Shown here: in pieces, positions 8,801 to 15,500 of the stretch
Position numbering within the stretch: the first letter of the stretch is position 1
Layout of the letters: each line of letters begins with the position of its first letter
Assembly (NCBI RefSeq): GCF_037975245.1
Contig: NC_092578.1
Location: 3,557,001-3,572,500, forward strand
From: Apostichopus japonicus
Lineage: Eukaryota > Echinodermata > Holothuroidea > Aspidochirotida > Stichopodidae
Length of the DNA stretch: 15,500 nucleotides
Direction of reading: 5' to 3'
The notes under the pieces: model-generated
What the model saw: the letters and a program-made list of their open reading frames with translations, nothing else
What the model was told of the DNA's origin: nothing
Databases searched by the model: none
Program-made: the position numbers and the translations under genes

Positions 8801-11800
8801 AAAATCGGAAAACTAGCTAAGATCAGCACTGGGTATAGCATACTTAATCTTATGACTCTGTAAATCTCATTTAAACGTAGGACAGCTACTGTACGTCTAA
8901 TATGAGCAGAGAGAAATACTTTTTTCATCAGTGACCCAACATGTATATCACTTTGAATCTTAAAACTTAAACCTTTTTCCCATATTTTTTTTTTCTTAAA
9001 TCTTTTGTAAGTGCTTACTTTTTTCTTCGATTTTGTCCGGGCCATCTTTTTAATTTCCAAGGCATGGTCCATTCTTAACTGTGCGTGTTCCTTGTCGGCC
9101 GACAGGACACGTTTGGTCGACGTCTCCGTAGCCTCGGCGTAATGCGGTTGGATGCCAGCTGGAAAAACAAATGACAAGAAGAAAGGTGAGAAGTTCTGAG
9201 AAAACTGGAACAGATTTAAAAAAAGTTACGGTCATGTTAAGACAAGAAGGAAACCACTGGGCTTAAACAAGATATTTGTATTGTTCGAGTCTGAAAAGTG
9301 GATTAGGTCGCAGGGGATGATAAACTTCCTGACATTTGAATAATCGGGGAGGAAGATCGAGGAAAAGATCGTGAGATGACAAAAGCACACCGTTTCAAAT
9401 TTGCAAGACCGTATGGAAAAATGGTACTGTGAGAGACATAACATTTATGTTAACAGACTACAGGTAATTAACTACTCAGGTGTAAAGGTAATGCAATAAA
9501 CAGAGTTTATTACCCCATTAAAGATACCTGGTCACCATTTACACGCTGCCTTATATCCTTTATTATTTCCTGCAGGTTCTCCAGTCAGCCTTTTTTTATT
9601 GGCCACCTTGTCTTGATGACATTGAAAAGGTGATATGATTGCAACAATTTAATCCTACGTTGAAAAAAAAACGACGGCCTATTCAGAGAGCGGGGGAGGG
9701 GTGAAGGAGGGGGAGGGCTACAGTCCTGTGAAATTTAGAATTAGAGGGCCTGTGGAAATCTGATGTAAAAAAATAAATAAATTATTATCATTTTCAGAAC
9801 ATACTTAAGGAAAAAGGGAAAAATTCAAGCAGGGGGCACACTGGCATTAATGTTGACAAGGCTTGTTGTGACTCTTGATAATTGATATCCAAGGTTCAAA
9901 TTGTTTTATGTTGAATGTGTATTTCAAACAAAAATTAAAATGTATACACTCAGCAATACGGTTCAGACTACAAAAAAAGCACTGTTAGATTTTCAGGTCA
10001 GAGCTGCTACAGGTAATTTAATCCCATTGGAGGGGGAGGGGCAGGGGTAGGGTGGGGGGGTTATTGCATATAGTCCTGTTTGTAAAACCCTGTAATTTAT
10101 TTTGGCTAAACACCAAAGTGAGTGAGTCCCACTTCTTACTGCAAGCTCTCAAGAAAGGCATCCATTAACATTGACTTAAATTACAAGTCAAGCTCTTATT
10201 TCAGATATTGCACAACAACACACAAAAGTTGTAAATTTGCTGATTTTTAAGTGAGAATAATACTAAAATTTCAAAAGTGTGTGGGTGACAAAATTTGAAG
10301 AAATCTGACAGGTTTCACTCACTATTAATAATTATATCATTTGATGTGAACAGCCACCAAAAATGTCTTAGTATGAACAATTGCAATGTGATCATGAGCA
10401 GTATTTGGAGTCTTGGTAAAATTTGAAAAATCTGCGGGTGAAAGAGAGCAGCTATTTTAAGGTGAAATAACTACTACACAAAGACATTTGCTACTCCCTC
10501 TCTCTTCACTCCCCCGCTCCCCTGACCCCAAAATTGTCACTAACTATGCTCCAGGGGTTACCTTTCGGTGCATGGGCCAGAGGGGGTTCTTGTGTCGAGA
10601 AGTCTTCAGGAACGATCAAACCATGTTTACGAAGCAGATCGCTGTCAAGGCAGTGCTTAAAGCTGGATTGAACTGAAAAACAAAGAATCACTACAATCCA
10701 TTAATAAGACTTCAAATGGAAAAGTGTTTAACTATGGCCCACTACTTGACCACTGGTTTGTACTTGTAGTTACAAGTTTAACTAAGTCTGCATATCTTAT
10801 TGTCTACACGAGTTTGTTTCAAGTTTGAATAATGTTTTGCCTTCTTATTAAAGGGTCACCCGATCCTTTTATAAAGTCAGAGATTGATGCCTCCCACCCC
10901 TTATGGAGATAGATAATCAATTCACTCTGCATATGTAGAAATATCCGAAGTAAATACAATTCAATACATCATTTACATTTAATATGAGCTTTTACATGGA
11001 ATAGCATGTAAACTGTTTAATAACAAGCTTTGAAACACCTGGAAATAGAATTAAATGAATGTGCTATGAGTAAACTTTACAGAGTGATAGGCTCAGTGGA
11101 CATTACGCCCTGGATCGTCACAGTCACTGGGGTAAAAATATCGCTAGCCATGAAACCATAATTGCAGCTCTATTTAAAAACTATCCATAAAATTCAGCAT
11201 TACAACTAACAGCAAATATTTTAAACGTTGTAGCAGAATTATGACAGTATGGGGTGACTGGCAACTACCAGAAAACGGGAAACCTCTAGTCATTTACTTT
11301 GACAACGTGTAATTCAACGAGGACTATGTTCACATATTCCGACTGGGAAACTATAGACAATGGCAAAAGAGCAAAGAAATTTATGGCTAGAGCGCGATTC
11401 CGACCAGTGACCTCTGGGTCACAAGCCCTTGTGACCCAGAGGTCACCAGTTCGAAACCTGCTTTTACCTTCTAGCCATATGTTTCTTTGCTCTTTTCCAC
11501 AGTTATAAAGTTGACAGCTAAAAGAAAATTCTTACCAGGAGGAAGTCCCAAGTCGTGGTATAAGTCACACTCTTTTGCAGCTTCGTTTAGTTCCTTTTCG
11601 TCCTCTGCCATCGATCTTGCTCGGGCTTGCATGATGTGCCGTTCCAGCATCGCTGCCTCTGCCATGCGCCTTTCTCTCTCGACTTGTACCTTCCCAAGAT
11701 GCAAATAAACCACACTTGATTGGCATAAACTGTATGTCCATAGTATCAGAAATGTTACAGTGACACTGCTTAAAATTGCAAAATGCACATATTGTTTACT

Positions 11801-12571
11801 ACCGTAGAATCTGTAAAGTCGCCACCATTCCTCTTAAATATCGAATGAATCCACAGGAAGGTTGCCATTGATTGCAATAATACCTATTTGGAACAGGTAA
11901 TTTAACTATAAGTTCTATTTTAACTTGGAAACCACTTCCAGTCCAGGTTTTTCAACTTGTCTATAGATGTCAAGTTTTGGTATTCATCATTTCCCTAAAT
12001 ATGTGAATATTGCTAGCCAAATTCCCTGAAATGCATGCAGTTGGGATGAACACAGTTGGATTTTTCATACTGTTTGCTTCAGTAGCATGGACACTGCGAA
12101 GTTCGACACCTAAGCCTTAAAACACCCCAAAACTATATCTTATGGTATAAAATCACCTGAAAATAAACTTGATATGGTGGGGTCATTTTGGAGAGAAAAT
12201 AACTGTAGCTTCGTAGTTTTTCGTGAAATTGGCTCTTGCTGTAGGCTGTCATGGTAAAATCATGTATTTCTTAGGGGTGTCCGAACTTCGCAGTGTTCCA
12301 AACTTCGCAATACTGACTATACATGATGAATACCTACAAATCACAGACATACCTTCCGTAGCTCCTCCACATATTTTTCGTGGTATGATTCATCGCCAGA
12401 ACGAGATTTATTCAAATTTCTCACTGATTCCTGTTCGACAAAGTCTCTCGTAAAGAGATCACGGAAAGTACTGGCAAGAATATGTGTCACATCCTGTGAA
12501 CTCCCAGATGAAGGTCTTTGCAGGAACATTGGGGGTTCCTCATGCTGAAGCTTACCCAGTTTGGTTGTCAT
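5679..12571 (-). CDS. DLEC1: DLEC1 (CFAP81)-like ciliary central-apparatus protein, N-terminal part, six exons
   Basis: The coding sequence joins 12571-12353, 11689-11536, 10672-10562, 9158-9019, 6903-6692 and 5848-5679, all minus strand. It totals 1006 bp, or 335 codons plus one base. Every junction has AG/GT ends and the phases agree (0, 1, 1, 0, 2, then 1 leaving the last exon). The conceptual protein follows vertebrate DLEC1 in order: an RPSS..QD(V/I)(T/S)H(I/L)L start block, HE..(V)..L followed by MLERHI.QA.AR, DLLRKHGLI.PED, FLRNPR..PP, and the opening of an MSP/ASH-type beta-sandwich domain with ASRPLRVLPP and YFAIGLG. DLEC1/FAP81 is known as a component of the ciliary central apparatus (C1a-e-c region in Chlamydomonas), and vertebrate DLEC1 is also studied as a tumour suppressor. 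The full-length family protein is about 1,700 residues, so roughly four fifths is missing, presumably left of the window. Recognition is from remembered family sequence, not a search. A symmetric small exon could have been missed between exons 4 and 5. Confidence 0.9.
5849..6691 (-). other. DLEC1: DLEC1 intron 5 (843 bp) with a coding-like island and G-runs
   Basis: The intron is bounded by donor GTAGGT (6691-6686) and acceptor TTTTCAG (ending at 5849). Unlike the other introns, about 6076-6530 is richer in GC and open in several short frames on both strands. A G-run tract lies at 6557-6578. I see no DLEC1 similarity in it, and the flanking exons join in phase without it. Confidence 0.6.
6557..6578 (+). 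other. G-quadruplex-prone tract
   Basis: GGG, GGG, G7 and G5 runs are separated by A, T and AT, on the strand opposite to the DLEC1 coding strand. Confidence 0.55.
6692..6903 (-). CDS. DLEC1: DLEC1 exon 5, residues 209-278 plus two bases
   Basis: The exon is 212 bp. It enters in phase 0 after acceptor ATTCCACAG|GTTGC and leaves in phase 2 at donor ACACAAG|GTAGGT. Reading through this donor would hit a stop (TAG) at once, so the splice is required. The translation contains NWQETLTPEERELHRKDL and then KTDFLRNPRHRPP (residues 238-250). These match the vertebrate NW..HL..P.REL and HFLKNPRF.PP blocks, including the following G-K-(R)SL. The tail (residues 255-278) is a variable Thr/Ser-rich linker leading to the MSP-like domain in exon 6. 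The intron between exons 4 and 5 is 2,115 bp, the longest inside the gene here. Confidence 0.9.
6904..9018 (-). other. DLEC1: DLEC1 intron 4 (2,115 bp)
   Basis: The intron is bounded by donor GTAAGC (9018-9013) and acceptor ATTCCACAG (ending at 6904). It is very AT-rich. It includes a C13-A12 tract (7534-7558), a C-rich tract near 8295-8311 and AT-rich TAATATGYAATAT-type micro-repeats at about 8745-8775. I see no exon or mobile element in it. Open frames on both strands are low-complexity, Phe/Tyr/Asn/Lys-rich chance frames. Human DLEC1 has about 30 more residues at this point, so a small in-phase exon hidden here cannot be excluded. Confidence 0.6.
7534..7558 (+). repeat. C13-A12 homopolymer pair
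   Basis: Thirteen C are followed by twelve A. This is a slippage-prone tract, and its exact length is uncertain in any single assembly. Confidence 0.9.
9019..9158 (-). CDS. DLEC1: DLEC1 exon 4, residues 162-208, Lys-rich linker
   Basis: The exon is 140 bp. It enters in phase 1 through acceptor TTTTTCCAG|CTGGC and leaves in phase 0 at donor AAAAAA|GTAAGC. The sequence is poorly conserved and polar, ending in a basic run (IKKMARTKSKKK, residues 197-208) after a helical stretch with LSADKEHAQLRMDHALE. Human DLEC1 also has a lysine-rich, divergent and longer linker at this place, so length here is expected to vary. The basic end could act as a microtubule-contact or nuclear-localisation-like patch, but that is only compositional. 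The exon call rests on splice sites, phase continuity, GC content above the flanking introns, and position between two well conserved exons. Confidence 0.82.
9692..9717 (+). other. G-quadruplex-prone tract
   Basis: Runs of G5, G4, G5 and G3 are separated by A, TGAAGGA (7 bases) and A. They meet the usual four-run pattern with loops of seven bases or fewer. Confidence 0.55.
10032..10060 (+). other. G-quadruplex-prone tract
   Basis: Five runs (G5, G4, G4, G3, G7) have loops of one or two bases. After 51-76 this is the strongest candidate in the window. Confidence 0.6.
10562..10672 (-). CDS. DLEC1: DLEC1 exon 3, residues 125-161 (both end codons split)
   Basis: The exon is 111 bp and phase 1 to phase 1. 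Acceptor TGTTTTTCAG|TT is strong and the donor is CCGAAAG|GTAACC. It encodes VQSSFKHCLDSDLLRKHGLI followed by VPEDFSTQEPP and APK. The core DLLRKHGLI.PED and the following Pro-rich stretch up to APKG are among the best conserved N-terminal DLEC1 segments I can recall. The split codon completed from exon 2 gives Val, giving PPV as in vertebrates, which supports the predicted phase. Confidence 0.92.
10673..11535 (-). other. DLEC1: DLEC1 intron 2 (863 bp)
   Basis: The intron is bounded by donor GTAAGA (11535-11530) and acceptor TTTTTCAG (ending at 10673). It contains the foldback at 11365-11496, close to the donor. The remainder (10673-11364) shows nothing beyond AT-rich intron sequence. Confidence 0.6.
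11365..11496. repeat. Foldback (132 bp inverted repeat) with tRNA-like / SINE-like core
   Basis: Two arms of about 65 bp face each other. The outer parts match as AAAAGAGCAAAGAAA..TATGGCTAGA on one side and its reverse complement on the other. The inner 19 bp arms, GTGACCTCTGGGTCACAAG (11407-11425) and its perfect complement (11428-11446), enclose a 2-base loop. Read on the plus strand, 11426-11458 resembles the anticodon-to-T-arm half of a tRNA: CTTGTGACCCAGAGGTC followed by AGTTCGAAACC. The latter matches a Pol III B box (GGTTCGANNCC) except for one base. The left arm carries GGCTAGAGCG, like a tRNA D-arm 3' part. It could be a palindromic tRNA-derived SINE fragment or two opposed copies. 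The inverted repeat itself is certain; the tRNA origin is an inference. Confidence 0.85.
11536..11689 (-). CDS. DLEC1: DLEC1 exon 2, residues 74-124 plus one base
   Basis: The exon is 154 bp, entering in phase 0 after acceptor TTGGGAAG|GTAC and leaving in phase 1 at donor CCTG|GTAAGA. It encodes a charged, Arg/Glu/Ala-rich helical segment with the DLEC1 signature MLERHIMQARARSMAEDEK (residues 87-105), probably coiled-coil-like. It ends at GLPP, where the following exon supplies VQSSF. From HEKYV in exon 1 to MLERH here the spacing equals that in human DLEC1 (28 residues), which fixes the junction. The acceptor has a weak pyrimidine tract, but no other AG keeps both frame and alignment. The donor lies 39 bp from a long foldback on the intron side (11365-11496). 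Confidence 0.9.
11690..12352 (-). other. DLEC1: DLEC1 intron 1 (663 bp between coding exons 1 and 2)
   Basis: The intron is bounded by donor GTATGT (12352-12347) and an acceptor AG at 11691-11690. Most of its upstream half is taken by the inverted-repeat pair at 12091-12296. The rest is AT-rich with no visible feature. Confidence 0.6.
12091..12296. repeat. Inverted-repeat pair, possible small MITE-like element (206 bp)
   Basis: The left arm ACACTGCGAAGTTCG..ACACC..TAAG (12091-12114) is matched by its reverse complement at 12270-12296, with only a few inserted bases. About 155 bp of AT-rich DNA lies between, containing partly mirrored GGTA(T)AAAATCA motifs (about 12140-12265). A second, partial CCAAACTTCGCAATACTG copy follows the right arm at 12298. 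No clear target-site duplication is visible and no coding capacity exists. It could be a non-autonomous DNA transposon or a fragment of one. Confidence 0.65.
12353..12571 (-). CDS. DLEC1: DLEC1 exon 1 (first coding exon found), residues 1-73
   Basis: The exon is 219 bp and phase 0 at both ends. The 3' end is a strong donor, GGAAG|GTATGT. The 5' end is a good acceptor, CTGTCTTGCAG|ATG, so the first base of the exon is also the A of an ATG. I take this ATG as the start because the vertebrate match (RPSS..QD(V/I).H(I/L)L) begins only about 19 residues in. Vertebrate proteins carry a longer, poorly conserved N-terminus, so an upstream coding exon is possible. The acceptor itself implies at least one upstream exon, probably non-coding. 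Residues 26-73 contain the conserved block from QDVTHILASTFRDLF through HEKYVEELRK. The end of this block reads directly into exon 2 with exactly the vertebrate spacing. Confidence 0.88.
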
Positions 12572-13712
12572 CTGCAAGACAGTTTCAACAAAGACTTTTG
12601 AGATGACATCTTAAAGGAAAGAAATTACATACCTTATTCACCTACAAATATAGTGGAAGCCCCCTGCATATTAGCAATCTAAATAACCAGAATGAATCGA
12701 GTAAGCATAACTTTTACATTGGTTTTTGTGTTTCTTACATGGTTCCCTCTAGTGTTCATCAACAGAGATCCATAATGCTGCCATGTATTATTGCCTCACT
12801 AATCCTCTTGTCTGTCCTCTTGTCTACATATCATGTTGTCAGATTTTTTTTCTGTCATCCTTCATTAGGTAGCTAACACAGGTCTCTCTCTCATTGTTAC
12901 TACTTTATGGGACACTATCAACTTTAACTTAATCACTAGCCTAGCCTATACAGGTCTGTCTTTAGCCTTCTGCCACTTTGCCATATACACAGCATATTCT
13001 TGACCTGGCATTTCCAGTGCATATGTAGCTTTCTGTCTCACCAGTATTTTCAGTGTTAGCCAACAGCTTCTTTGCCTATCTACAGTTTCTTCTTAACTTA
13101 CTAGTGAAATAGGCTTGTCACCACTTTTAAATTCTTGTATACAGCGTTACGTTGTAATGGCTGATACTTGCGTAGTTACCTTTTCCTCACCATGGCATGG
13201 GCCTAGGCATGTCCCTAACAACCCTTCCATGATGAATATTATCTAACCAAGATACTGAGGCAACCAAAGGCGAACAAATTGTAGCCTAAATTAGTGTGGT
13301 GGAGCGTAAACATCTCACAGCTTTTCAATTAAGGCCTAGGCTAGCATAAGCTACACAATCAATAATTTCAGCTAGGCCTAGGCATTGGTCTGTAAACATA
13401 ATGCCACATTTTGCATTATTACAATTGCAGTTCTACCAAGTACTGGCTAGCCTAACTTAGTTAGAACTAGGCATATTTTACTGTGTTATGATAATAATCG
13501 GTGACAAAATGTAAAAACTAACAGTAGGCTAGTAACACTAAGCACATTGGCAACGATCAGAAGTCTAAAACAAAGTCTTCGACTGTAAGTGTAACCTGAT
13601 GTTATCGTTGCACTGCGCACAGTAACTAACTCAACATAATACGTTGCGCTACATTAATGTCAAGATGTGAATTAGAATCACACATTTCTGTGATAAGAAT
13701 AGATGGAACAAA
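12572..13712 (-). other. DLEC1: Sequence upstream of the first DLEC1 coding exon, probably 5' intron
   Basis: The AG acceptor directly before the ATG at 12571 implies that this is intron following a 5' leader exon. The stretch contains no exon I can support. From about 12930 it becomes rich in AGGCCTA/TAGGCC-type motifs (for example near 13200, 13333 and 13372). Confidence 0.5.
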
Positions 13713-13746
13713 GTGGCTATTCTTACGACTAGTTGTAAGAATAATT

Positions 13747-13764
13747 TATAAATACGCATGCGCA
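13747..13764 (+). promoter_or_regulatory. TATAAATA box and NRF1-like palindrome inside the element end
   Basis: TATAAATA (13747-13754) overlaps TACGCATGCGCA (13753-13764), which differs from the NRF1 consensus YGCGCAYGCGCR at one base. As part of the repeated element it could bring cryptic promoter activity, but nothing in the sequence shows use. Confidence 0.3.
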
Positions 13765-14446
13765 GTTGCTTTAACATGGCTATTTTTACAATAGGAGTAG
13801 CATGGTGGGCTCATAATTGACGCACTTAAGGATTGGATTGACGATGTCTGTCAACATAAAATCAAAATCACTCAACTGCATGCACTTTTCATATGTGTAG
13901 TTCCTTAGAAATGTAATGATCTCAAAATATTTATTGTTCTGTGCTTACGTAACTACAATTGAGAAGAATTTGACAACAAAATGTCTGCTGTGTCAAGTTC
14001 TTTCATACCCCTAAATTGACACATGCGTCGATAAGCTAACTGTATTGTAGGCCTAAGTATACATCCATTGACTTTGGATGCCGTTTGCTATGCTCTGAAC
14101 CTCTAAGCTTAGACAGGTCAGGTCCCAGAGAGTAGTGGTATCATTTTGAAGTAATTTTGGTTATTTTTAGGGAGTAAGATTTCCAAATGTCCAAAAAATG
14201 TGTAAAACTGGGGGGAGGGTGTTAAAAGCTTAAAATATACCACAATTTGGTCAGCAAATAGCTGAAATGGATTCAAACTCATGAAATATGTAATTCTGCT
14301 TGACTGCAAAAAGTTTAGGTGGCCTTCTGTATCGTTGCTAGTAATAATTGAAGGTGCGTCAATTACGGGGGTGCGTCAATTACGAAGCCTTTACTATACT
14401 ATTTTTACAACTAGGAGTAACAATAATTTCCGGTTAAGGTTAGTGT

Positions 14447-14468
14447 TTAGGGTTAGGGCCTAGGGTTA
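14447..14468 (+). repeat. Short telomere-like tract
   Basis: Two tandem TTAGGG units (14447-14458) are followed by an interrupted TAGGGTTA. A degenerate GGTTAAGGTTAG lies just before them. It falls inside the inverted-repeat element and is too short to be a telomere. Confidence 0.5.
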
Positions 14469-14796
14469 CCCCTACTACATGCGCAGTTGCTTTATTTACT
14501 TTACTGTGCTTGAATTCGCCAATGTCGTAATAATAGTTTATAAATAATTGTTACGACTAGTCGTAAGAATAGCCACGGCCTAGATGGGAAAGCCGAAGGC
14601 CAAGCTAAACTTAGTAATATTAGGCTAGTATTACACATAACGTTACATAGGCTTACAGTGCTAAGCCTAAGCCAAGCCTAGGTTAGGCTATGTCAATAAA
14701 CAACCAACAGAAACCACGAATCGGCTCAACTGTTACTCGAAAATGAGTAGGGAATAGCCAATCATGATATTTCAGTGAAAAAGTAACTGAGTTTAC

Positions 14797-14950
14797 CTTC
14801 TCAAAGGAAAATATCAATATATATGAATCAAAGGAAATTCGATGGAAGACTTGCGTTCGTAGGTTCCCATGGTTATTTTCGTAGTCTATCGAATACAGTC
14901 GTTTTTATTGGTAGGCCGGAAAGTTTTCTGAGGCATTAGCGAAGAGAACT
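14797..14950 (-). promoter_or_regulatory. DLEC1: Candidate DLEC1 promoter / first non-coding exon
   Basis: A donor-like GAGAAG|GTAAAC (GT at 14796-14795) could end a leader exon that splices to the acceptor at 12572. Upstream on the minus strand lies an inverted X-box-like sequence (14863-14876). Next to it is a short upstream frame (ATG at 14870, 18 codons, stop at 14814) in a good initiation context. CCAAT (minus strand) lies near 14913. Intergenic transcription start cannot be placed from sequence alone, so this is a best guess for where the gene begins. Confidence 0.25.
14863..14876. promoter_or_regulatory. X-box-like RFX binding site
   Basis: GTTCCCATGGTTAT (minus strand ATAACC-AT-GGGAAC) resembles the RFX X-box, two half-sites GTNRCC and RGYAAC with a 0-3 bp gap. 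It carries one mismatch in each half. RFX factors control many ciliary genes, and DLEC1 is one by function, so the position upstream of the coding exons is suggestive. Confidence 0.35.
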
Positions 14951-15500
14951 CGTAACACTTCGGATTCAATATACCCTATTCATATCAGCATCGTACCAGC
15001 TATGGGATCTTATTAAGAATTCCCCCGTGGAATCAGGTTCAACCAATACGGGGTTTCTATTATCATTAATAAATTAAAGAGAGGTGGAGGGTGGTCTACA
15101 TTTGTAGTTCAGAACCGGAACGAGTTACTAATGAAGATGGGAGTTGGACCAATGTTTTCACTCTATATGTATTGCATAGACACATTTTTTAAATTTTCAT
15201 ATTTCGTTATGATTATGATGATGGTGATCAGGGGGGTTGGACAGGGGGGGCACTGTGGCCCTTCCCCCACTTTTTTTGCAAATGTGCCCTACTGGCAAAT
15301 AAAATGTGCCTCTTTGAAGCACTGTCTTTTGGATATCTTAAAGCCTTTGCTAATTTTAAAATTTTATTTTAATTATTTCGTTTTAGTCTGTACATGCTAT
15401 TTTAAAAATGGCATCCCTTATCTTTTTGTAGCACTGTTAACAATAAACAATCTCAATAAATAGTATTGACAGCATACTAACACATCATATATATTTAAGT

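Larger units (their letters stand above)
9159..10561 (-). other. DLEC1: DLEC1 intron 3 (1,403 bp) with two G-run tracts
   Basis: The intron is bounded by donor GTAACC (10561-10556) and acceptor TTTTTCCAG (ending at 9159). It contains G-run clusters at 9692-9717 and 10032-10060 on the plus strand, and is otherwise AT-rich without exon-like content. Confidence 0.6.
13713..14576. mobile_element. 864 bp element bounded by 40 bp terminal inverted repeats
   Basis: Positions 13713-13752 and the reverse complement of 14537-14576 agree at 37 of 40 bases. Both begin GTGGCTATTCTTACGACTAG and run to TTTATAAA. The ends are themselves palindromic around CTTACGACTAGTCGTAAG. Related copies of this palindrome recur inside in direct orientation at about 13780 and 14399. 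A 17 bp direct repeat, CATGCGCAGTTGCTTTA, sits just inside each end (13757-13773 and 14478-14494). TAATTGACGCAC at about 13815 is mirrored twice as GTGCGTCAATTA at about 14354-14384. No transposase frame is present, so it would be non-autonomous. No obvious target-site duplication flanks it (GAACAAA left, GGCCTAG right), so the transposon class is unknown. Confidence 0.75.
14577..15500. other. Upstream flank of DLEC1 without a recognised gene
   Basis: Apart from the candidate promoter, I see no gene. At 14580-14700 TAGGCCTA-type motifs are dense. At 15231-15250 two G-runs precede CACTGTGGCCCTTCCCCCAC. A 110-codon plus-strand frame (15131-15463) is Phe/Met/Leu-rich, has no recognisable domain and overlaps low-complexity sequence, so I do not call it. 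Two AATAAA motifs near 15297 and 15441 are not tied to any visible transcript. Confidence 0.45.

Noticed and set aside
11426-11460. Functional tRNA gene
   Set aside because: Only a half-tRNA pattern is present; no acceptor stem or complete D-arm can be paired, and the sequence folds with its mirror copy instead.
11487-11708. Plus-strand frame over DLEC1 exon 2
   Set aside because: It is the antisense shadow of the exon, which matches DLEC1 on the minus strand.
15131-15463. 110-codon plus-strand open frame
   Set aside because: It is Phe/Met/Leu-rich and AT-driven with no recognisable domain, and it crosses G-run and C-run low-complexity sequence; it is probably a chance frame.

Overview
This is eukaryotic (animal) genomic DNA: AT-rich, intron-dominated, and full of simple repeats, foldbacks and tandem arrays, with no operon-like or prokaryotic organisation. 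One protein-coding gene is recognisable. Six exons on the minus strand (12571 down to 5679) join in frame with clean GT/AG splice sites to give the N-terminal 335 residues of a DLEC1 (CFAP81) orthologue, a ciliary central-apparatus protein. Protein similarity to vertebrate DLEC1 is clear but moderate. Together with the TAGGCCTA-rich, repeat-laden introns, this suggests a non-vertebrate marine deuterostome, perhaps an echinoderm. The taxon is an inference from style, not proof.

Layout, left to right: 1-1046 holds a strong G-run cluster and degenerate repeats. 1047-3660 is a tandem array of about 296 and 400 bp units packed with AGGTCA/TGACCT half-sites in DR4, DR5 and DR1 spacing. 3661-5066 is plain non-coding DNA with a CA/CATA microsatellite. 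5067-5418 is a nearly pure (AAAAATTT)n satellite of about 40 copies. 5679-12571 is the DLEC1 coding region with five introns. These introns hold a coding-like island (about 6076-6530), G-quadruplex-prone tracts, a 132 bp foldback with tRNA-like character (11365-11496) and an inverted-repeat pair (12091-12296). 12572-14800 is probably the 5' intron or leader. It contains an 864 bp element bounded by 40 bp terminal inverted repeats (13713-14576), with internal palindromes and a short telomere-like tract. 14797-14950 is the best candidate for the promoter or first non-coding exon, with an X-box-like RFX site. 15000-15500 shows no gene.

All DLEC1 exons downstream of the first part of the MSP/ASH-like domain are missing. 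They presumably lie to the left, beyond the window edge, which makes the open intron at least 5.6 kb long. The most interesting non-genic signals are the nuclear-receptor-type half-site array, the palindromic tRNA-like foldback 39 bp from a DLEC1 exon, and the terminal-inverted-repeat element just upstream of the coding start.
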